A stretch of 64,000 nucleotides of DNA from Nakamurella lactea DSM 19367. Its GTDB lineage: Bacteria; Actinomycetota; Actinomycetes; Mycobacteriales; Nakamurellaceae. Positions 1 through 12,650 of the stretch are shown piece after piece (the stretch's first letter is position 1; every line of letters begins with the position of its first letter). A model generated the notes under the pieces. That model had not been told where the DNA came from. It searched no databases and worked only from the letters and a program-made list of their open reading frames with translations. The stretch lies in the NCBI RefSeq assembly GCF_000426645.1, contig NZ_AUFT01000005.1, positions 310,001 to 374,000 on the forward strand, written 5' to 3'. The position numbers and the translations under genes are program-made.

Positions 1-630
<630 letters not shown>

Positions 631-1644
631 TCAGGCCTCGAGCATGTCGGCGGTGACGGCGGACTCGGTGTCGGGGATGCCCTGGTCCTGGGCCCGCTTG
701 TCGGCCATCGTCAGCAGCCGGCGAATGCGGCCGGCGATGGCGTCCTTGGTCATCGGCGGATCGGCCAGCTGGCCGAGTTCCTCCAGCGACGCCTGCCCGT
801 GTTCGATCCGCAGTCGGCCGGCCTGGGTCAGGTGATCGGGGGCCTCCGAGCCGAGGATCTCCAGCGCGCGCTCGACCCTCGCGGCTGCGGCCACCGCCGC
901 CCTGGCCGACCGACGCAGGTTGGCGTCATCGAAGTTGGCCAGCCGGTTCGCGGTGGCCCGCACCTCGCGGCGCATCCGGCGTTCCTCCCAGGCCAGCACG
1001 CAGGTGTGGGCGCCGAGTCTGGTGAGCAGGGCCGAGATGGCGTCGCTGTCGCGGACCACCACCCGGTCGGCGCCGCGAACCTCCCTCGCCTTCGTCTGCA
1101 CGCCCATCCGGCGGGCCGCGCCGACCAGTGCCAGCGCCGCCTCGGGCCCCGGGCAGGTGATCTCCATCGACGACGACCGGCCCGGCTCGGTCAGCGAGCC
1201 ATGAGCCTCGAAGGCACCGCGCCAGGCGGCCACCGCGTCGCCGACGGTGCCGGCGACGATCTGCGGCGGCAGCCCGCGCACCGGCCGGCCCCGCTGGTCG
1301 ATCAGGCCGGTCTGCCTGGCCAGCGCGTCACCGCCCTGCACCACCCGCACCACATATCTGGTGCTCTTGCGGATTCCGGACGGCGAGAGCACCTGGACGT
1401 CGGCTGTCTGGCCGTAGAGCTCGCCGATCTCCCGGCGGAGCCGGCGGGCCACCGATCCGGTGTCCAGCTCGGCCTCCACCACCACCCGGCCACCGACGAT
1501 GTGCAGGCCACCGGCGAACCGGAGCATCGTCGACACCTCGGCCTTGCGTTCGGAGATCCTGAGCGGTCGAGGCGGTCCGCCGGACGAATCCACGGTCGAG
1601 GTCACCCGGCTCAGCTCGTCCTTGACCGCGGACGTCATCGCCAT
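631..1644 (-). CDS. whiA: DNA-binding protein WhiA, sporulation/cell-division regulator
   Basis: WhiA combines an N-terminal LAGLIDADG-like fold with a C-terminal helix-turn-helix. In Streptomyces it controls sporulation septation genes together with WhiB. The product here is 337 residues, near the usual 325-330. The start [14 protein letters not shown] is diagnostic, and the C-terminal part contains the family-typical [20 protein letters not shown] helix-turn-helix. ATG at 1644 was chosen because AAGGAG lies about 7 bases upstream. The gene start overlaps the end of yvcK by 10 bases, so the two are translationally coupled. Many reading frames are open on both strands here because of the high GC content, and only this one matches a family. 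Confidence 0.97.
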   Translation of the reverse strand: MAMTSAVKDELSRVTSTVDSSGGPPRPLRISERKAEVSTMLRFAGGLHIVGGRVVVEAELDTGSVARRLRREIGELYGQTADVQVLSPSGIRKSTRYVVRVVQGGDALARQTGLIDQRGRPVRGLPPQIVAGTVGDAVAAWRGAFEAHGSLTEPGRSSSMEITCPGPEAALALVGAARRMGVQTKAREVRGADRVVVRDSDAISALLTRLGAHTCVLAWEERRMRREVRATANRLANFDDANLRRSARAAVAAAARVERALEILGSEAPDHLTQAGRLRIEHGQASLEELGQLADPPMTKDAIAGRIRRLLTMADKRAQDQGIPDTESAVTADMLEA

Positions 1645-2681
1645 CCGGTCGTCTCCTTGTCTTCCCGGGCCGAAAGCCCGGCATCCGTTGCCATCTGTTG
1701 CGTCTCCCCCGCTGTCGTTCTCTTCGTCTCCGCCAGTGGTCCGGCGATGACGCCGGCCAGCGCCTCTGACAGCGCCACCGGGTCGTGCCGGGCCGACCCG
1801 GACGGATCGGCGATCGCCGCCAACTCGAGGTGTGCGCCGAGGGCCCCTGCGGCGGCCGCAAGCCGCCCGGGAACCGGCACCGCCGCGGTGTCCGCGAGAA
1901 CGGTGTCGACCCGGAATTCCGGGGCGTGCGACGAGAGTACTTCCAGGTGCTGCTCGGGGGAGAATCCCTCGGTCTCGCCCGGTTGTGGGGCCAGGTTCAA
2001 CACCACCAGACGGCGGGCCGGGGTGGCCACCAAAGCCGCGGCGAGTTCGGGCACCAGCAGGTGCGGGAGCACGCTGGTGAACCAGGACCCGGGTCCCAGG
2101 GTCACCAGATCGGCGTCCGCGATCGCCTGCAGCGCCTCCGGACAGGCCGGCGCATCGGCCGGCTCGAGGGCGACGGACCGCACCTGGCCCGGAGTGGACG
2201 CCACCGCCACCTGACCGCGGATCCGGCTCACCGTGCCGGGGTCGTCGTCGAGCCCGGACACCTCGCCGACGATCGTCAGCGGGGTGCGGGCCATCGGCAG
2301 TACCCGCCCGACACAGCCCAGCATCGCGCCGGCCGCGTCCAGCGCCGGCACCATGTCGCCGAGCACGTCCGACAGCCCGACCAGCACCAGGTTGCCGACC
2401 GGGTGGCCGGCCAGCGCTCCCTCGCCGGTGAACCGGTGCTGGAACGTCCGTTGCCACAGCGAGCCGCGCTCGTCGTCACCGGCCAGCGCGGCGAGCGCCA
2501 TCCGCAGGTCGCCCGGCGGCAGCACCGCTGGGTTGTCCCGGCGCAACCGGCCGGACGAGCCGCCGTCGTCGGCCACCGTCACCACGGCGGTGACGTCGGC
2601 GTCGAGCCTGCGCAGTGCGGTGAGCATCGCGTACAGGCCGTGCCCGCCGCCGAGGGTCACGACCTTCGGACGGCGTGTCAT
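1635..2681 (-). CDS. yvcK: YvcK/CofD-like gluconeogenesis factor
   Basis: This is a member of the YvcK (CuvA in mycobacteria) family, a UDP-sugar-binding protein structurally related to CofD. The family is needed for growth on gluconeogenic carbon sources and for correct cell-wall synthesis. The protein is 348 residues. It begins [16 protein letters not shown], with the family signature GGGHGL at residues 11-16 and the second motif [11 protein letters not shown] around 37-47. The start overlaps the rapZ stop as ATGA, and the 3' end overlaps whiA by 10 bases. Both facts indicate a single polycistronic message. Confidence 0.95.
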   Translation of the reverse strand: MTRRPKVVTLGGGHGLYAMLTALRRLDADVTAVVTVADDGGSSGRLRRDNPAVLPPGDLRMALAALAGDDERGSLWQRTFQHRFTGEGALAGHPVGNLVLVGLSDVLGDMVPALDAAGAMLGCVGRVLPMARTPLTIVGEVSGLDDDPGTVSRIRGQVAVASTPGQVRSVALEPADAPACPEALQAIADADLVTLGPGSWFTSVLPHLLVPELAAALVATPARRLVVLNLAPQPGETEGFSPEQHLEVLSSHAPEFRVDTVLADTAAVPVPGRLAAAAGALGAHLELAAIADPSGSARHDPVALSEALAGVIAGPLAETKRTTAGETQQMATDAGLSAREDKETTGWR

Positions 2682-3610
2682 TCGCGGCCCAGATCGCGGT
2701 GCGACACCCGCACGGTCGGTCGATCGCCGTCGGTCTGCCGCTGCTGGCCGAGTCGTCGGCCGAGTTCCTCGGCGATCGCGACGCTGCGGTGCTTGCCGCC
2801 GGTGCAGCCGACCGCGACGGTGAGATAGCGCTTGCCCTCACGGCGGTATCCGCCGCTGATCAGGTCGAACAGCTCGGTGTACCGATCGAGGAACTCGGCC
2901 GCGCCCTCCTGGGTGAGCACGTAGTCCGCCACCTCGGGGTCCAGCCCGGTCTTCTCCCGTAGCTCCGGGATCCAGAACGGGTTCGGCAGGAAGCGCATGT
3001 CGATCACCAGGTCGGCGTCCAGCGGCAGTCCGTACTTGTAGCCGAACGACAGCACCGTCAGGTTGGTCGACACCGGCGCCGAGGTGAACTCGTTCTCGAT
3101 CAGCGCCCGCAGATCGTGCACCGAGGTGTCGGAGGTGTCGATCACCACGTCCGCTTCCGCCCGCAGTGGGCCGAGCAACGCCCGCTCGGCGGCGAGCCCG
3201 TCGGAGATCCGGCCCTCCCCCTGCAGCGGGTGCTGACGCCGGTTGGCCTCGTACCGGCGGATCAGGGCGGCGTCGGTCGCTTCCAGGAACAACACCCGCG
3301 GCCGGTAGCCGCGGGCATCCAGGTCACGGATCACCGACGCAAGGTCCTCGGTGAAGGCCCGGGAGCGGACGTCCAGCACCACCGCGATCCTGGTGACGCT
3401 GCCGCGGGCCCTGGCGCCCAGGTCGACCATGGTGGCGATCAGTTCCGGCGGCAGGTTGTCCACCACGAACCAGCCGAGATCCTCCAGGCACTTGGCGGCG
3501 GTGGACCGGCCGGCCCCGGACAACCCGGAGACGATGGCCACCTCGATGCCCGAAGCCGGATGCGGGCGGGAACCCGGAACGTCATGGTCCTGCTGCGTCC
3601 GGTCCGTCAT
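2678..3610 (-). CDS. rapZ: RNase adapter / nucleotide-binding protein RapZ
   Basis: RapZ (YvcJ) is a P-loop protein that binds ATP/GTP. In E. coli it delivers the small RNA GlmZ to RNase E for control of glucosamine-6-phosphate synthase. Its target in actinobacteria is less clear. The protein is 310 residues. The Walker A motif GLSGAGRS is at residues 29-36, followed by VVDNLPPEL. The C-terminal domain carries GCTGGKHRSV near residue 282, typical of the family. It overlaps yvcK by 4 bases and is separated from uvrC by 154 bases. Confidence 0.95.
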   Translation of the reverse strand: MTDRTQQDHDVPGSRPHPASGIEVAIVSGLSGAGRSTAAKCLEDLGWFVVDNLPPELIATMVDLGARARGSVTRIAVVLDVRSRAFTEDLASVIRDLDARGYRPRVLFLEATDAALIRRYEANRRQHPLQGEGRISDGLAAERALLGPLRAEADVVIDTSDTSVHDLRALIENEFTSAPVSTNLTVLSFGYKYGLPLDADLVIDMRFLPNPFWIPELREKTGLDPEVADYVLTQEGAAEFLDRYTELFDLISGGYRREGKRYLTVAVGCTGGKHRSVAIAEELGRRLGQQRQTDGDRPTVRVSHRDLGRE

Positions 3611-3764
3611 GTCCCCTCCGACTGCTGGTTCGATCCGGCCAGCGTATCGGGGAACCGCCGGGTTGACCCCGTTGTTGCCACAGACGTCTGCCCACCGGTC
3701 CGCTCCGCGGTCGCCTGCACGGCGGGACCCCGGTCAGGGCAACGCGTTTCGTGGCTCCGTAAGG

Positions 3765-5891
3765 TCAGGACGGATCGGCGCCGGCGGGTGCCGACAAGGC
3801 CGCAACCACGGCCGCGGCGGTCGCCGGTCCGATCCCCGGGACGGCGGCGACCTCATCCACACCGGCCGCGCGGAGCTTCTTGACCGATCCGAACCGCCGG
3901 AGCAGTGCCTTCCGCCGGGTGTCGCCGAGGCCCGGGATCCCGTCGAGCGCGGAGACCGTCATCGCCTTCGAGCGCTTCTGCCGGTGGTAGGTGATGGCGA
4001 ACCGGTGCGCCTCGTCCCGCAGCCGCTGCAGCAGGTACAGCGCCTCACTGGTCCGCGGGAAGATGATCGGATCGTCATCTCCTGGGACCCAGACCTCTTC
4101 CAGTCTCTTCGCCAGGCCGCAGACCGTGATGTCGGCGATGCCCAGGTCGGTGAGTACCGCCGATGCGGCGTTCACCTGCGGTGCGCCGCCGTCAACCACG
4201 AGCAACTGCGGCGGATAGGCGAAGCGGCGGGGTCGGCCGGTGTCCGGGTCGATGCCCGGCGGACGGTGACCGGCGGACTCCGGACGGTCTCCCGGCAACT
4301 CGGCGCCGCCGGGCGCGCGGTCGCCGTCGTCGGTGGTCGGCTCATGGTCCACCGGATCGGCCCGCAGCGGGCCGCTCACCACGGGGTCGGCAGGCATCGC
4401 CGTCCCGTGCGAGAACCGCCGGCGGACCACCTCGGCGATGGACGCGACGTCGTCGCCGGGCTTGTCCCTGATCGCGAAGCGGCGGTAGTCGCTGCGCTTG
4501 GGCAGCCCGTCCTCGAACACCACCAGCGAGGCGACCACATTGGTGCCCTGCACGTGCGAGATGTCGATGCACTCGATCCGCAGCGGCGCGCTGTCCATGC
4601 CCAGCGTGGCGGCCAGTTCGGTGAGCGCGGCCGACCTGGCGGTGAGGTCGCTGGCGCGCTTGAGCCGATGCTGGTTCAGGGCCTCGGCCGCGTTCCGCCG
4701 AACCGTTTCGGCCAGCGCCCGCTTGTCGCCGCGCCGTGGCACCCGCAACGACACCCGCGAGCCGCGGAGGTCGGACAGCCACTCGGCGAGCTGCTCGTGC
4801 TGCGCCGGCAGCGCGGGGACCAGGATCTCCCGAGGGACGACGGCGCCGCCGTCGGTGCCGGACCGGTCGCCGTAGAACTGCAGCAGGAAGTTCTCGATCA
4901 GGACGGCCGCCCGGCCCGCGGCCGGGTCCCTTCCGGCGCCGTCCTCGTCGGGTACCCGGTCCGGATCGCCGGCGTCGTGTTCGTCGGTGTCGTCCGCCGT
5001 GTCGTCGGCGTCGGCGTCGACGTCGACGATCCACCCGCGCTGGCCACGCACCCGGCCACCGCGGACATGGAAGATCTGCACCGAGGCGAGCAGATCGTCC
5101 GATTCCACCCCGATCACGTCGGCGTCGGTACCGTCGCCCAACACCACCGCCTGTTTCTCGACCGCCCGGCGGACCGCGTCCAGGTCGTCGCGGAGCCGGG
5201 CGGCCCGCTCGAAGTCCAGTTCCGCAGCCGCCTCGGTCATCTCCCGCTGCAGTCGACGGATCAGTGGGTCGGCCTTGCCCGACATGAAGTCGCAGAAGGC
5301 GTCGACGATCTCGCGGTGCTCGTCGGCGGAGACCCGGCCGACACAGGGCGCTGAGCACTTGCCGATGTAGCCGAGCAGGCACGGCCGGCCGATCTGTCCC
5401 GACCGCTTGAAGACCCCGGCGGAGCAGGTGCGCACCGGGAACACCCGCAGCAACAGATCCAGCGTCTCCCGGATCGCCCAGGCGTGGGCGTAGGGGCCGA
5501 AGTACCGCACGCCCTTGCGGTGCGGGCCGCGCATCACCTGGAGCCGGGGGAACTCCTCGCCGACGGTCACGGCGAGTTCCGGGTAGCTCTTGTCGTCGCG
5601 GTAGCGGACGTTGAACCGGGGGTCGAACTCCTTGATCCAGTTGTATTCCAGCTGCAGCGCCTCGACCTCGGTGGACACCACGGTCCAGCGGACCGCCGCC
5701 GCGGTGGTCACCATCCGGAGCGTGCGGGGATGCAACGACGACGGATCGGCGAAGTAGGAGTTGAGCCGGGAGCGAAGGCTCTTCGCCTTGCCGACGTAGA
5801 TCACCCGGTCGTGCGGATCGATGAACCGGTAGACGCCCGGCGAATCGGGAATCGTTCCCGGAGCCGGACGATAACTGGACGGATCTGCCAC
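3765..5891 (-). CDS. uvrC: Excinuclease ABC subunit C
   Basis: UvrC makes the dual incisions in nucleotide excision repair after UvrAB damage recognition. The 708-residue protein has a GIY-YIG nuclease domain at residues 15-95 (PDSPGVYRF and [14 protein letters not shown]), four Cys (156, 171, 179, 183) spaced as in the UvrC iron-sulfur cluster, a UVR domain near 205-245, an RNase H-like nuclease core, and a C-terminal helix-hairpin-helix pair ending about residue 705. It carries two disordered acidic inserts, one rich in Asp near 290-330 and one Pro/Asp-rich near 540-590. These are common in high-GC actinobacteria and are not a frameshift. GTG at 5891 gives the usual [12 protein letters not shown] start; an in-frame ATG at 5945 would add 18 residues unlike the family. 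Confidence 0.95.
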   Translation of the reverse strand: MADPSSYRPAPGTIPDSPGVYRFIDPHDRVIYVGKAKSLRSRLNSYFADPSSLHPRTLRMVTTAAAVRWTVVSTEVEALQLEYNWIKEFDPRFNVRYRDDKSYPELAVTVGEEFPRLQVMRGPHRKGVRYFGPYAHAWAIRETLDLLLRVFPVRTCSAGVFKRSGQIGRPCLLGYIGKCSAPCVGRVSADEHREIVDAFCDFMSGKADPLIRRLQREMTEAAAELDFERAARLRDDLDAVRRAVEKQAVVLGDGTDADVIGVESDDLLASVQIFHVRGGRVRGQRGWIVDVDADADDTADDTDEHDAGDPDRVPDEDGAGRDPAAGRAAVLIENFLLQFYGDRSGTDGGAVVPREILVPALPAQHEQLAEWLSDLRGSRVSLRVPRRGDKRALAETVRRNAAEALNQHRLKRASDLTARSAALTELAATLGMDSAPLRIECIDISHVQGTNVVASLVVFEDGLPKRSDYRRFAIRDKPGDDVASIAEVVRRRFSHGTAMPADPVVSGPLRADPVDHEPTTDDGDRAPGGAELPGDRPESAGHRPPGIDPDTGRPRRFAYPPQLLVVDGGAPQVNAASAVLTDLGIADITVCGLAKRLEEVWVPGDDDPIIFPRTSEALYLLQRLRDEAHRFAITYHRQKRSKAMTVSALDGIPGLGDTRRKALLRRFGSVKKLRAAGVDEVAAVPGIGPATAAAVVAALSAPAGADPS

Positions 5892-6006
5892 AGCGGCGAG
5901 GGTAGTCCAGCGCGCCGACAGGCCCGGCGGGCCGGACCCGGGCACGTGGCCGCCGGATCGCGCCCCGCCCGGCTCGCGGAGTGCCGACCCGCGGTCGGGA
6001 TGCCGA

Positions 6007-6030
6007 TAGGGTGAGCCTGCGCCGGCGCAG
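6007..6030 (+). promoter_or_regulatory. Candidate treX promoter element with 14-bp palindrome
   Basis: The 200-base divergent spacer between uvrC and treX holds a TAGGGT hexamer at 6007-6012 (possible -10). Immediately downstream is a perfect 14-base palindrome, CTGCGCCGGCGCAG, at 6017-6030, 62 bases before the treX start. The position would suit an operator, but GC-rich palindromes arise easily at this base composition. Confidence 0.3.
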
Positions 6031-6091
6031 CAAGGCGTCCAGCCGCGGTGCCACCTGCTGTCCCTGTCCGGCCGGTCGAACGGAGAACGCG

Positions 6092-8299
6092 ATGGACATC
6101 TGGCCCGGTACTCCTTACCCGCTCGGTGCCACGTTCAACGGGACCGGCACCAACTTCGCGCTGTTCAGCGAGGTCGCCGAGAAGGTCGAGCTCTGCCTGC
6201 TGAACGACGACGGCACCGAGACCAGGATCGAGTTGCCCGAGGTCGACGGCTTCGTCTGGCACTGCTATCTGCCGACCATGCAGCCCGGGCAGCGATACGG
6301 CTACCGGGTCACCGGCCCGTACGACCCGGCGACCGGCGCGAGGTGCAACCCGAACAAACTGCTGCTCGACCCGTACGCGAAGGCGGTGTGCGGCGAGATC
6401 GACTGGGACCCGTCGCTGTACGCCTACGACATGGGCAACCCGGAGGCTCCGAACGACGACGACTCCGGCCCGCACATGTTCTGGGGGGTGGTGATCAACC
6501 CGTTCTTCGACTGGACCGGCGACCACGCGCCGCAGACGCCGTACGCGGACACCGTCATCTACGAGGCCCACGTCAAGGGGCTGACGAAGCTGCACCCCGA
6601 AGTGCCGGAGAGCCAGCGCGGTAGTTACGCGGCGATGACGCATCCAGCGGTGATCGACCACCTGGTGCGGCTCGGAGTGACCGCGGTCGAGCTGATGCCG
6701 GTGCACCAGTTCGTCCAGGACAACACCCTGCTGGACAAGGGCCTGTCGAACTACTGGGGCTACAACACGATCGGATTCTTCGCCCCGCACAACTCCTATT
6801 CGGCATTCGGCGACCGCGGCCAGCAGGTCCAGGAGTTCAAGGCGATGGTCAAGGCCCTGCACGCGGCCGGCATCGAAGTGATCCTGGACGTGGTCTACAA
6901 CCACACCGCCGAGGGCAACCACCTGGGTCCGACACTGTCGTTCCGCGGCATCGACAACGCCGCGTATTACCGGCTGGTCGACGACGACCTGCAGTTCTAC
7001 ATGGACTACACCGGAACCGGTAACTCGCTGAACGTCCGCCACCCGCACTCGCTGCAGCTGATCATGGACTCGCTGCGGTACTGGGTGACGGAGATGCACG
7101 TCGACGGCTTCCGGTTCGACCTGGCGGCCGCGCTGGCCCGCGAGTTCTACGACGTCGACCGACTCTCCACCTTCTTCGAACTCGTCCAGCAGGACCCGAT
7201 CGTCAGCCAGGTCAAGCTGATCGCCGAGCCGTGGGACATCGGTCCCGGCGGCTACCAGGTCGGGAACTTCCCGCCGCAGTGGACGGAATGGAACGGGAAG
7301 TACCGCGACACGGTCCGCGACTTCTGGCGCGGCGAGCCGGCCGCGCTCGGCGAGTTCGCGTCCCGGATCACCGGATCGGCCGACCTGTACGAACATTCCG
7401 GGCGCCGGCCGGTGGCCTCGATCAACTTCGTCACCGCCCACGACGGGTTCACCCTCAACGACCTGGTCTCCTACGACGACAAGCACAACGAGGCGAACGG
7501 CGAGGACAACAAGGACGGCGAGTCGCACAACCGCTCCTGGAACTGCGGCACCGAGGGGCCGACCGACGACCCGGAAATCCTCGCCCTGCGCTCCCGGCAG
7601 CGACGGAACTTCCTGGCCACTCTGCTGCTCTCGCAAGGGGTCCCGATGCTGCTGCACGGCGACGAGATGGCCAGGACCCAGCAGGGCAACAACAACGCCT
7701 ACTGCCAGGACTCCGAACTCACCTGGATCGATTGGGCCGGCGCCGACGAATCATTGGTCGAGTTCACCGCCTCCGTGATGCGGCTGCGCAAACACCACCC
7801 CACCTTCCGCCGCCGGCGGTTCTTCGACGGCCGGCCGACCGCGCGGGGCGAGGGAGAACCGTTGCCGGACATCGCCTGGTTCACCCCCGCCGGGGTGGCG
7901 ATGACGGACCGGGACTGGGGCGCCGGGTTCGGCCGATCGGTAGCGGTGTTCCTGGACGGGCACGGTATCCACGGCACCGACACCCGCGGCAGCAAGGTGA
8001 TCGACGACTCGTTCATGCTGTTGTTCAACGCGCACGACGAGGGTCTGGAGTTCACTCTGCCCCCGGAGGAGTACGGCCAGGCCTGGCAGATCGTCATCGA
8101 CACCGCCGGGTTCGCCGACGGACAACAACCGGCCACCGCCGGCGGCTCGGTCCAGGTGGCTGCCAAGGGCATGGTGGTGCTGGAATCCGTGGCGGCAGCG
8201 GATGTCGATGCGCCGCAGGCCGATACGGCCGCCACCGTCCCGGCCGTTCCACCGGTGCCGGTCGGATCCCCGGCCCGCAACGGCGGAACCGCGGGCTGA
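6092..8299 (+). CDS. treX: Glycogen debranching enzyme TreX/GlgX (GH13)
   Basis: Isoamylase-type debranching enzyme that cuts alpha-1,6 branches of glycogen to give linear maltodextrins for TreY/TreZ. The 735-residue protein opens with a CBM48-type N-domain ([19 protein letters not shown]) and then the GH13 barrel. All four conserved GH13 regions are visible: [20 protein letters not shown] (nucleophile Asp), IAEPWDIG (acid Glu) and [10 protein letters not shown] (transition-state Asp). ATG at 6092 is preceded by GGAG and matches the family start. The C-terminal ~35 residues are Ala/Pro-rich and probably disordered. It is the first gene of treX-treY-treZ. Confidence 0.95.
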   Translation: MDIWPGTPYPLGATFNGTGTNFALFSEVAEKVELCLLNDDGTETRIELPEVDGFVWHCYLPTMQPGQRYGYRVTGPYDPATGARCNPNKLLLDPYAKAVCGEIDWDPSLYAYDMGNPEAPNDDDSGPHMFWGVVINPFFDWTGDHAPQTPYADTVIYEAHVKGLTKLHPEVPESQRGSYAAMTHPAVIDHLVRLGVTAVELMPVHQFVQDNTLLDKGLSNYWGYNTIGFFAPHNSYSAFGDRGQQVQEFKAMVKALHAAGIEVILDVVYNHTAEGNHLGPTLSFRGIDNAAYYRLVDDDLQFYMDYTGTGNSLNVRHPHSLQLIMDSLRYWVTEMHVDGFRFDLAAALAREFYDVDRLSTFFELVQQDPIVSQVKLIAEPWDIGPGGYQVGNFPPQWTEWNGKYRDTVRDFWRGEPAALGEFASRITGSADLYEHSGRRPVASINFVTAHDGFTLNDLVSYDDKHNEANGEDNKDGESHNRSWNCGTEGPTDDPEILALRSRQRRNFLATLLLSQGVPMLLHGDEMARTQQGNNNAYCQDSELTWIDWAGADESLVEFTASVMRLRKHHPTFRRRRFFDGRPTARGEGEPLPDIAWFTPAGVAMTDRDWGAGFGRSVAVFLDGHGIHGTDTRGSKVIDDSFMLLFNAHDEGLEFTLPPEEYGQAWQIVIDTAGFADGQQPATAGGSVQVAAKGMVVLESVAAADVDAPQADTAATVPAVPPVPVGSPARNGGTAG

Positions 8300-8337
8300 C
8301 GCCGGTGGCCCCGCCGAAGCCAGCTGGAGCCGATCCG

Positions 8338-10650
8338 ATGCGCACCCCGCTGTCCACCTACCGGATCCAGGTGAACGCGCGCCGGGGACTGCCGGAGGTG
8401 GCGCTGGCCGTCGACTATCTTCGCCGGCTGGGTGCCGACTGGCTGTACCTGTCGCCGTTGCTGCAGTCCACCCGCGGCTCCGACCACGGCTACGACGTGG
8501 TCGATCACTCCCGGACCGACGACACCCGCGGCGGTCGGCCGGGGCTCCGGCTGGCCGCCGACGCCGCGCACGCCGCCGGCCTCGGGGTGCTGGTGGACAT
8601 CGTGCCGAACCATGTCGGTGTCCAGGACCCTGTGCAGTCGATCTGGTGGTGGGACGTGTTGTATCGCGGACCGGATTCGGTGCACGCCACCGCGTTCGAC
8701 ATCGACTGGGAATTCGGCGACGGCCGGCTGCGGATCCCGGTGCTCGGCGACGGTCCCGATGAACTCGCTGCCCTGCAGGTCCGGGACGGGTTGCTCTGCT
8801 ACCACGACCACCGGTTCCCGATCGCCGACGGCAGCATCGGTATCGACCCGGCCGAAAGCCCGCAACAGATCCACGATCGCCAGCACTACGAACTGGTCAA
8901 CTGGCGGCGTGCCGATGCCGAGCTGAACTATCGCAGGTTTTTCGCGGTCAGCACGCTGGCCGGCATCAGGGTCGAACTCCCCGAGGTGTTGCGGCAGTCC
9001 CATGCCCAGATCAAGGACTGGATGGACCGTGGCTGGGTTGACGGGCTGCGGGTCGACCACCCGGACGGGCTGGCCGATCCGGCCGGCTACCTGCAGGCGC
9101 TGGCCCAGCTGGCCGACGACCGGTTCGTCGTGGTGGAAAAGATCCTGGAAGCCGGCGAGACGCTGCCGGCCGGCTGGAAGTGCGCCGGCACCACCGGCTA
9201 CGACGCGCTGGCCACCCTCGACCGGTTGTTCGTCGACCCCGCCGGCGAGGACGCCCTCGACGCCCTCGATACCGAACTGCGCGGCCGCCGGATGGACTGG
9301 CCGGAACTCGTGCACGGGACCAAACGCGCGGTGGCTGACGGCATCCTGCGCTCCGAGGTGCTGCGACTGGCCAGGTTGACGCCGCAGATCGACCGGGCGG
9401 ATGACGGGATCGCCGAGTTGCTGGCCTGCTTCGGCGTGTATCGCAGCTATCTGCCGGATGGCGACGAGCAGCTGACCGCTGCCGTTGACGAGGCGATCCG
9501 GCGCCGGCCGGAGTTGGCCGAGGTGCTGGTGTACCTGGCCGGGCGGCTGCGGGAAGCCGGGACCGAATTCAGCGTCCGGTTCCAGCAGACCTCGGGGATG
9601 GTGATGGCCAAGGGCGTCGAGGACTGCGCCTTCTACCGCTGGTCCCGGCTCACCTCGCTCACCGAAGTCGGCGGCGACCCCGCCGGGTTCGCCGTGTCCC
9701 CGGACGAGTTCCATGCCGTGCAGGCGCATCGGCTGCGGACCTGGCCACACACGATGACCGCACTGTCCACCCACGACACCAAGCGCGGCGAGGACGTCCG
9801 GGCCAGGATCTCCGTGCTGTCGGAAGTGCCGGGACGCTGGACCACCTTCGTGCGGACCTGCCTGCGGGTCGCGCCGCTGCCCGACGGGCCATTGGCGAAC
9901 CTGTTGCTGCAGGCCGCGTTCGGCAGCTGGCCGATCGAGCGGGACCGGTTACATGGCTATGCGGAGAAGGCAGCCAGGGAAGCCGGCGCCTCCACCGGCT
10001 GGACCGATCCGGATCTCGCCTTCGAACGGACGATGCACGCCATGGTCGACGCCCTGTACGACCATCCGGTGCTGTCCGTCGAGCTCGCCGCGATCGCGGC
10101 CGAGCTGACCCCGGACGGCTGGTCGAACTCGTTGTCGGCCAAGCTGATCCAGCTCACCGCACCCGGAGTGCCTGACGTCTACCAGGGCACCGAGACCTGG
10201 CAGAACTCGTTGGTGGACCCGGACAACCGGCGGGAGGTGGATCTGGCCGCCAACGCGACCCTGTTGGACCGGATCGACGGCCGGGGGCTGCTGCCGTCGA
10301 TCGACTCCTCCGGCGCGGCCAAGCTGCTGGTCACCTCGCGGGCACTGCGACTGCGACGTGATCATCCGGAACTGTTCACCGGGTATGCCGCGCTGCCGGC
10401 AGCCGGCGCGGCGCAGCAGCACCTGGTCGCCTTCGACCGCGGCGGCGCGATCACGGTGGCCACTCGGCTGCCGGTCGGCCTCGCCGACGGCGGCGGCTGG
10501 CGGGACACCCGGCTGGAACTGCCTGACCGGGACTGGGTTGATGTGCTGACCGGGCGTCGTCAGCCCCGTTCGGTCGCCGTCGACGGACTGCTTGCCGCCT
10601 ACCCCGTGGCGCTGCTGGCCCCGTTCGAGGTGGTGGACGCGCATGCGTGA
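8338..10650 (+). CDS. treY: Maltooligosyl trehalose synthase TreY (GH13)
   Basis: Converts the reducing-end alpha-1,4 bond of maltodextrins into an alpha,alpha-1,1 bond, giving maltooligosyl trehalose. The 770-residue protein starts [11 protein letters not shown], the standard TreY opening. It contains [11 protein letters not shown], the GH13 regions [20 protein letters not shown] and VVEKIL, and the TreY-specific [17 protein letters not shown] at 8338 has GGAG about ten bases upstream. The gene follows treX after 38 bases and overlaps treZ by 8 bases, so the three are co-expressed. Confidence 0.95.
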   Translation: MRTPLSTYRIQVNARRGLPEVALAVDYLRRLGADWLYLSPLLQSTRGSDHGYDVVDHSRTDDTRGGRPGLRLAADAAHAAGLGVLVDIVPNHVGVQDPVQSIWWWDVLYRGPDSVHATAFDIDWEFGDGRLRIPVLGDGPDELAALQVRDGLLCYHDHRFPIADGSIGIDPAESPQQIHDRQHYELVNWRRADAELNYRRFFAVSTLAGIRVELPEVLRQSHAQIKDWMDRGWVDGLRVDHPDGLADPAGYLQALAQLADDRFVVVEKILEAGETLPAGWKCAGTTGYDALATLDRLFVDPAGEDALDALDTELRGRRMDWPELVHGTKRAVADGILRSEVLRLARLTPQIDRADDGIAELLACFGVYRSYLPDGDEQLTAAVDEAIRRRPELAEVLVYLAGRLREAGTEFSVRFQQTSGMVMAKGVEDCAFYRWSRLTSLTEVGGDPAGFAVSPDEFHAVQAHRLRTWPHTMTALSTHDTKRGEDVRARISVLSEVPGRWTTFVRTCLRVAPLPDGPLANLLLQAAFGSWPIERDRLHGYAEKAAREAGASTGWTDPDLAFERTMHAMVDALYDHPVLSVELAAIAAELTPDGWSNSLSAKLIQLTAPGVPDVYQGTETWQNSLVDPDNRREVDLAANATLLDRIDGRGLLPSIDSSGAAKLLVTSRALRLRRDHPELFTGYAALPAAGAAQQHLVAFDRGGAITVATRLPVGLADGGGWRDTRLELPDRDWVDVLTGRRQPRSVAVDGLLAAYPVALLAPFEVVDAHA

Positions 10651-12409
10651 ATTCGCCGTCTGGGCACCGACTCCCGAGCGGGTGCGGCTACGCCACCGCC
10701 GGGTGGGTGACGCCCACCCGGCGATGGACACCCCGATGCTGCGCGGGGACGCCGGCTGGTGGCGGGTCGAGCTGGAGCTGGCACCCGACACCGAGGTCGA
10801 CTACGGGTTCCTGCTCGACGACGACCCGGCGGTACGGCCGGACCCGCGGTCGCGCCGGCAACCCGATGGGGTGCACGGCATGTCGCGCACCGTCACGCCG
10901 GTGGCCGGTCCCGAGTCCGACCGGCCGTGGACCGGACGGCAGCTGGCCGGCGGGGTGATCTACGAGCTGCACATCGGCACCTTCACCGCCGATGGCACCT
11001 TCGACGCGGCCATCGATCGGCTCGACCACCTGGTCGACCTGGGGGTGGACTTCGTCGAAGTGTTGCCGGTCAACGCGTTCAACGGCAGCCACAACTGGGG
11101 TTATGACGGAGTGCTCTGGTACGCCGTGCAGGAGAGTTACGGCGGCCCGGCCGGTTATCAGCGGTTCGTCGAAGCATGCCACGCCCGCGGGCTCGGGGTG
11201 ATCCAGGATGTCGTGTACAACCATCTCGGACCGAGCGGCAACTATCTGCCGTTGTTCGGACCCTATCTGCAGTCCGGCCACGCCAACACCTGGGGTTCGT
11301 CGGTGAACTTGGACGGTCCGGGGTCCGGCCAGGTCCGCCGGTTCATCCTGGACAACGCGGCGATGTGGCTGGACGACTACCGGGTCGACGGGTTGCGGCT
11401 GGACGCCGTGCACGCCCTGGTCGATCGTGGTGCCGTGCACCTGCTCGAGGAGCTGGCCGTCGAGGTGGCGGCTTTGTCGGCGCATGTCGGCCGGCCGCTC
11501 ACGCTGATCGCCGAGTCGGATCTGAACGACCCACGGCTGGTCACGCCCCGGCAGGCCGGCGGATACGGACTCGACGCCCAGTGGAACGACGACTACCACC
11601 ACGTCCTACATGTCGCGCTGACCGGCGAGAAGGTCGGCTACTACGCCGATTTCGGCAGCATGTCGGCGATCGCGAAGGTGTTGCGCGGCGCCTATTTCCA
11701 CGACGGTTCATGGTCGTCGTTCCGCGGCCGCAGCCACGGTCGTCCGGTCGACGTCAGGACCACACCGGCCTGGGCATTCGTCGGGTACTCCCAGGACCAC
11801 GATCAGATCGGCAACCGGGCGACCGGCGATCGGCTCACCGCATCGCTCGGCCCCGAGGACCTCGCGGTGGCCGCGGTGATGGTGCTCGCCGGACCGTTCA
11901 CCCCGATGCTGTTCATGGGTGAGGAGTGGGGGGCAGCGACACCGTGGCAGTTCTTCACCTCGCACCCCGAGCCGGAGCTCGGGATCGCCACCGCCACCGG
12001 CCGGCTCGCCGAGTTCGAACGGATGGGCTGGGATCCGACCGTCGTACCCGATCCGCAGGATCCGGCGACCTTCACGAACTCCAAACTCGACTGGTCCGAG
12101 CCGACCACCGGTGCGCACGCCGAACTGCTGCGGTTGTACCGCGAGTTGATCCGGCTGCGGCGCTGCCGGACGGAACTGACGGACCCCCGGTTCGACCGGA
12201 TCGGTGTCAGCTTCGACGATGCCGCGCGGTGGCTGTTGATGGACCGCGGCGGCCTCCAGGTAGCGGTGAACTTCGCCGACGCCGTCGCCACCATCCCGGT
12301 GCGCCGACACGGCGGCCTTTTGCTCGCCACGGCCGCCGCTTCCGTCGATGACGATGCGGTCGAGCTGCCGGCGCACAGCGCGGTCCTGCTGGCACCGTCG
12401 GCCGGGTGA
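10643..12409 (+). CDS. treZ: Maltooligosyl trehalose trehalohydrolase TreZ (GH13)
   Basis: Hydrolyses maltooligosyl trehalose to free trehalose, the last step of the TreXYZ route from glycogen. The 588-residue protein has an N-terminal beta domain ([15 protein letters not shown]) and a GH13 barrel. Visible motifs are [23 protein letters not shown] (nucleophile), IAESDLND (acid) and the TreZ-typical [11 protein letters not shown]. The start ATG at 10643 lies inside the treY 3' end (8-base overlap), implying translational coupling. Confidence 0.95.
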   Translation: MREFAVWAPTPERVRLRHRRVGDAHPAMDTPMLRGDAGWWRVELELAPDTEVDYGFLLDDDPAVRPDPRSRRQPDGVHGMSRTVTPVAGPESDRPWTGRQLAGGVIYELHIGTFTADGTFDAAIDRLDHLVDLGVDFVEVLPVNAFNGSHNWGYDGVLWYAVQESYGGPAGYQRFVEACHARGLGVIQDVVYNHLGPSGNYLPLFGPYLQSGHANTWGSSVNLDGPGSGQVRRFILDNAAMWLDDYRVDGLRLDAVHALVDRGAVHLLEELAVEVAALSAHVGRPLTLIAESDLNDPRLVTPRQAGGYGLDAQWNDDYHHVLHVALTGEKVGYYADFGSMSAIAKVLRGAYFHDGSWSSFRGRSHGRPVDVRTTPAWAFVGYSQDHDQIGNRATGDRLTASLGPEDLAVAAVMVLAGPFTPMLFMGEEWGAATPWQFFTSHPEPELGIATATGRLAEFERMGWDPTVVPDPQDPATFTNSKLDWSEPTTGAHAELLRLYRELIRLRRCRTELTDPRFDRIGVSFDDAARWLLMDRGGLQVAVNFADAVATIPVRRHGGLLLATAAASVDDDAVELPAHSAVLLAPSAG

Positions 12410-12419
12410 TCACGCCCGT

Positions 12420-12484
12420 AGGTAGCGGAACTTTGCCGGACACGCCCTAGGAATCAGCGCTACCTGGCCAGGTTTCCGCTACCT
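12420..12484. repeat. Inverted repeat after treZ
   Basis: Arms AGGTAGCGGAA (12420-12430) and TTCCGCTACCT (12474-12484) are perfect complements around a 43-base spacer. The spacer contains a second CGCTACC (12458-12464) that could pair with the left arm instead, and a CCTGGCCAGG palindrome. It lies 10 bases past the treZ stop and 167 bases before the exporter operon, so it could be a terminator or a switchable leader. There is no T-tract. Confidence 0.4.
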
Positions 12485-12650
12485 GAATCCGGGGATTCAC
12501 AGCATCGTCACAGCTTCGACGGATTCTCACAGTTCGCACCCAGGTTCCGCTCACCGGGAGGCGAGGCGGTGCTCCTAACGTCCTGTCGTTGGCAATACGC
12601 GGGCACCGTGCGGGTCCCGCGACGGCACGGCTGAACGGTGAGACGCGCAG

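Noticed and set aside
4900-5060. Frameshift or insertion in uvrC
   Set aside because: The Asp-rich insert stays in frame, with all domains intact on both sides. Such linkers are usual in actinobacterial UvrC.
7231-8337. In-frame extension of treY across most of treX
   Set aside because: The extension is Arg/Gly-rich with no motif, and treX is intact in the other frame. TreY homologues begin at [11 protein letters not shown].
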